From Bog-756 sp035534835 (GTDB lineage: Bacteria; Actinomycetota; Acidimicrobiia; Acidimicrobiales; RAAP-2): a stretch of 31,382 nucleotides of DNA. The DNA lies in the NCBI GenBank assembly GCA_035534835.1, contig DATLRE010000078.1, forward strand, positions 1 through 31,382, written 5' to 3'. The notes under the pieces are model-generated. The model did not search any database. It had not been told where the DNA came from and worked only from the letters and a program-made list of their open reading frames with translations. Made by a program: the position numbers and the translations under genes. Positions 29,354-31,382 of the stretch are shown here, piece by piece (the first letter of the stretch is position 1; every line of letters begins with the position of its first letter).

Positions 29354-30598
29354 CTACCGGAAGGTGGCGGCCACCGGCAGGTGCTTGACGCCCCCGACGA
29401 AGTTGGCCTGCGCCCACTCGGGCGGACCGGCGAGCTCGATGGTGTCGACCGCGGCCAGCAGCCTCGGGAGGATGGTGCGCAGCTCGCGCCGGGCGAAGGT
29501 CGAACCGAGGCAGAAGTGCTCGCCGCCCCCGAAGGCGATCATGCGGTTGGCGTTGGCGCGGGCCACGTCGAAGGTCATCGGGTCGTCGAACATCCGCTCG
29601 TCCCGGTTGGCCGACGGGTAGGACAGCAGGAGCCGGTCCCCCTCGGGCACCTCCACGCCGGACAGCGTGGCCGGTCGGGTGAGGTAGCGGAGGAAGTGAC
29701 GGACCGGTGACGTCCACCGGATCGTCTCGTCGACGGCGTTGGTCACCAGGTCGGGACTGGCCTGGAGGAGCGCGACCTGCTCGGGGTGGTGCAGCAGCGC
29801 CTCGAGCCCGCCGGCCAGCGCATACGAGGTGGTGTCGTGACCGGCCGTGGCCACGATCGTGTAGTACCAGAGCCGTGCGTTGCTCCCGAGCGGGCAGCCG
29901 TCCACCTCGCCGTTGGCGATGACGGTGGCCAGGTCGTCGGTCGGGTGGGCGCGGCGCTCCTCGGTCAGGTCGGTGAAGTACTGGTCGAACTGGGCGATGG
30001 TGTCGGTCAGCAGTGCCATCGGGTCGCTCAGGTCGCCGAGGTACTCGGGGTCGGCCGCCCCGAAGATGCCCTGGGTGAGCTTGAGCATCGTCGGTTCGTC
30101 CTCTTCGGGGACACCGAAGATCCCCATGATCACCCGCAGCGTGTAGGGGACGGCGATCTCCTGTGCGAAGTCGCAGGTGCCGTCCAGCTGGCGGAACTTG
30201 TCCACGAACTGGTCGGCGATGGCCTCGATGGAGGCCTGGCGCTTCGCGACCGCGCGGGGACGGAACCAGTCGTTGGCCAGGCCGCGGTGGCCGGCGTGCT
30301 CGTCGCCGTCCATGTGGATGAGCGTCTCGCCCTCGATGCCGATCGACTTCAGGAACTCCATCTGGAAGTCGGGGGCCAGGATCGAGTTGCGGGTGTTGAG
30401 GAAGTGCTCGTTGTCGCGGGAGACCCGGAACACGTCCTCGTGGCGGGTGACGGCCCAGAACGGCGTGTACCCCTCCTCCTCGATCCGCAGCACCGGCGCA
30501 TCGGCACGGAGTTCGGCGGCCACGGCGTGCCAGTGGTCCTGGTCGGCGTAGGCGGTGGGATCGAGGAAGATGGCGCCTCGGGGATCCGATGGGGTCAT
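29354..30598 (-). CDS. Cytochrome P450
   Basis: Soluble bacterial cytochrome P450 of 414 residues that would hydroxylate a hydrophobic substrate using electrons from a ferredoxin or ferredoxin reductase encoded elsewhere. Signatures are the I-helix oxygen-binding motif AGHDTT (252-257), ExxR as ETIR (291-294), and the heme loop FGGGEHFCLG with ligand Cys363. Stretches such as WTSPVRHFLR, SANRDERMF and WAQANFVGGVKHLPV resemble the actinobacterial CYP124/125/142 group acting on sterol side chains and methyl-branched lipids. That assignment is a resemblance only. ATG at 30598 has GGGAGCAG. It is probably a single-gene transcript. Confidence 0.94.
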   Translation of the reverse strand: MTPSDPRGAIFLDPTAYADQDHWHAVAAELRADAPVLRIEEEGYTPFWAVTRHEDVFRVSRDNEHFLNTRNSILAPDFQMEFLKSIGIEGETLIHMDGDEHAGHRGLANDWFRPRAVAKRQASIEAIADQFVDKFRQLDGTCDFAQEIAVPYTLRVIMGIFGVPEEDEPTMLKLTQGIFGAADPEYLGDLSDPMALLTDTIAQFDQYFTDLTEERRAHPTDDLATVIANGEVDGCPLGSNARLWYYTIVATAGHDTTSYALAGGLEALLHHPEQVALLQASPDLVTNAVDETIRWTSPVRHFLRYLTRPATLSGVEVPEGDRLLLSYPSANRDERMFDDPMTFDVARANANRMIAFGGGEHFCLGSTFARRELRTILPRLLAAVDTIELAGPPEWAQANFVGGVKHLPVAATFR

Positions 30599-30652
30599 GA
30601 CTGCTCCCGGTGTGGACGGTGGGTGGGACGGTGACGGCGTGCGGCGGCCCCG

Positions 30653-30658
30653 ATGCTA
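30653..30658 (-). promoter_or_regulatory. Possible -10 box of the P450 gene
   Basis: On the minus strand TAGCAT fits TANNNT and predicts a start near 30646 with a 48-base leader. The DNA 30 bp upstream is a GC-rich palindrome-like stretch without a DevR-type core. Confidence 0.4.
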
Positions 30659-30701
30659 CCCAGCACCAGCGGCCGGCCGGCGCCGCCGGCGGGTGCCCGC
30701 G

Positions 30702-30754
30702 GCAACCGGCAACCCTGCCGGCCCCTGCAACCGTCCGTCGTCGAATTGCAACCG
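30702..30754. repeat. Four GCAACC direct repeats in a divergent promoter region
   Basis: GCAACC occurs at 30702, 30709, 30727 and 30748. The first two are in tandem (7-base period). The last two extend to TGCAACCG, 21 bp apart, which is two helical turns. They lie upstream of the P450 promoter (about -57 to -108) and of the exported-protein gene. Repeats phased like this often bind a regulator; none is identified. Confidence 0.4.
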
Positions 30755-30816
30755 AACGACGGCTGTACGGGCCTTCAGTCGGGAGGGAACCGCGCCGATG
30801 GGCAGTTGGAGGAACG

Positions 30817-30852
30817 ATGGCAATGCAGAGCTGTATCCGGGAGAGACGATGA
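30817..30852 (+). CDS. Short leader ORF coupled to the exported-protein gene
   Basis: ATG at 30817, or the in-frame ATG at 30823, follows a strong GGAGGA element (30808-30813). It encodes MAMQSCIRERR, and its TGA overlaps the next ATG as ATGA. The spacing from GGAGGA fits the second ATG better. The peptide may bring ribosomes to the exported-protein gene, whose own GGGAGAG site is weaker. Expression is unproven. Confidence 0.4.
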   Translation: MAMQSCIRERR

Positions 30853-31382
30853 TGACGCACGCGGCGATTCGGCGCCCGGGGCGCGCTCGCGGCGCCAGCT
30901 CCCTCCTCCTCCTGCTCCCGCTGATCGGCGGCGTCGTCGGGACGGCCGCGGTGGCCGCTCCGGCCTCGGCCGCCCCGGCCGTCTGCGCCCAGCAGGCCGC
31001 CCCCGCCGGGATCTACGGGATGGTGCACGCGAAGGCGCCGGCCGGCTGCGCCGTGCTGGCACCCCGGTCGGTGGCGGGCGCAGCGTCCTCGCCCGGGACC
31101 TCCTACCAGGGCGGCAGTCCGCCGCTGCTCTCGGGCGGGGGATCCGTGGTCGGGACGCCGTCGACCACCGGCGAGAACACCGTCCACGCGCTGTTCTGGG
31201 CGCCGCCCGGGTACAGCTTCCCACCGGGCTACGAAGCCGGAATCGACACGTACCTGACCGACGTGGCCGCGGCCAGCGGATCGGCCTCCAACGTCTATGC
31301 GGTGGCCACGCAGTACACCGACGCCCTGCGGACCGGCACCCCGCACATCCACTACCTCGTCCACGCCGGTGCCCCGGTCGAC
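30849..31382 (+). CDS. Exported protein of unknown function (C-terminus beyond window)
   Basis: The visible 178 residues begin with a signal peptide: two Met codons, a basic stretch (RRPGRARGA), then LLLLLPLIGG, with cleavage probably near ASA-AP around residue 42. The mature part has a Gly/Ser-rich stretch and then ENTVHALFWAPPGYSFPPGY, GIDTYLTDVAAASG and NVYAVATQYTD. I have seen this VHALFWAP...NVYAVATQY pattern in exported actinobacterial proteins but cannot name a function. Two cysteines after the signal (CAQQ, GCAV) may pair. The start at 30849 (or 30852) overlaps a short leader ORF. It runs off the right edge. Confidence 0.75.
   Translation, partial: MMTHAAIRRPGRARGASSLLLLLPLIGGVVGTAAVAAPASAAPAVCAQQAAPAGIYGMVHAKAPAGCAVLAPRSVAGAASSPGTSYQGGSPPLLSGGGSVVGTPSTTGENTVHALFWAPPGYSFPPGYEAGIDTYLTDVAAASGSASNVYAVATQYTDALRTGTPHIHYLVHAGAPVD

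Noticed and set aside
30769..30782. GGGCCTTCAGTCGG, a possible DevR-like half box before the exported-protein gene
   Set aside because: The right half lacks CCC and there is no -10 box at the shared spacing.
1..31382. CRISPR arrays, tRNA/rRNA genes, insertion sequences or prophage
   Set aside because: No regular spaced repeats, clover-leaf sequences, transposase motifs or phage genes were seen. Gene families and composition are uniform across the window.

Overview
The window is very GC-rich DNA packed with genes. It has GTG starts, ATGA/GTGA stop-start overlaps, TANNNT -10 boxes without clear -35 boxes, and signs of leaderless transcripts. Together with the gene families present, this points to an actinomycete. 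The class Acidimicrobiia or a neighbour is my inference from family content and is not proven. I see no tRNA, rRNA, CRISPR array, insertion sequence or phage gene. No gene-free stretch exceeds 300 bases.

Layout. (1) 1-1580, minus strand: the nitrogen pair glnK then amt, with amt running off the left edge. (2) 1776-13927: a catabolic-looking cluster of CoA-ester and small-acid enzymes. It holds an acyl-CoA dehydrogenase, two acetoacetate-decarboxylase-fold proteins, two related amidohydrolases, two classical SDRs, a 2,4-dienoyl-CoA-reductase-type SDR, a VOC protein, a cytoplasmic formylglycine sulfatase and an acyl-CoA carboxylase carboxyltransferase. The parts form short operons reading in both directions. 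(3) 14046-15566: an unknown small protein and a DUF2804 protein. (4) 15615-22065: a divergent block. Two zinc alcohol dehydrogenases read left. A four-gene operon reads right: tandem universal stress protein, unknown 101-residue protein, phosphoribosyltransferase-hydrolase fusion, and erythromycin-esterase-family protein. (5) 22094-26493, minus strand: an alpha/beta hydrolase behind panD, then an exported GH3 beta-glucosidase-like enzyme with its own short leader ORF. (6) 26665-31382: a small exported helical protein, a DUF3293 protein, a Tat-exported phospholipase-C-type phosphoesterase, a cytochrome P450, and the start of an exported protein cut by the right edge.

The most interesting signal is regulatory. 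Three 14-base palindromes of the form GGGCC-N4-G(G/T)CCC, resembling mycobacterial DosR/DevR boxes, lie in promoter regions. Each is centred exactly 30.5 bp upstream of a -10-like hexamer. They precede the alcohol dehydrogenase operon, the stress-protein operon and the acyl-CoA dehydrogenase operon. The stress operon's content (USP, phosphoribosyltransferase fused to a hydrolase, erythromycin esterase family) resembles DosR-regulon genes of Mycobacterium tuberculosis. I read region 4 and the acyl-CoA dehydrogenase operon as one hypoxia/redox-stress regulon.

Other regulatory observations are a palindrome shared by two divergent promoters of the catabolic cluster, leaderless starts for panD and the acyl-CoA dehydrogenase, and short leader ORFs coupled to two exported-protein genes. 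All functions are read from motifs and recalled family knowledge; no database search was possible.
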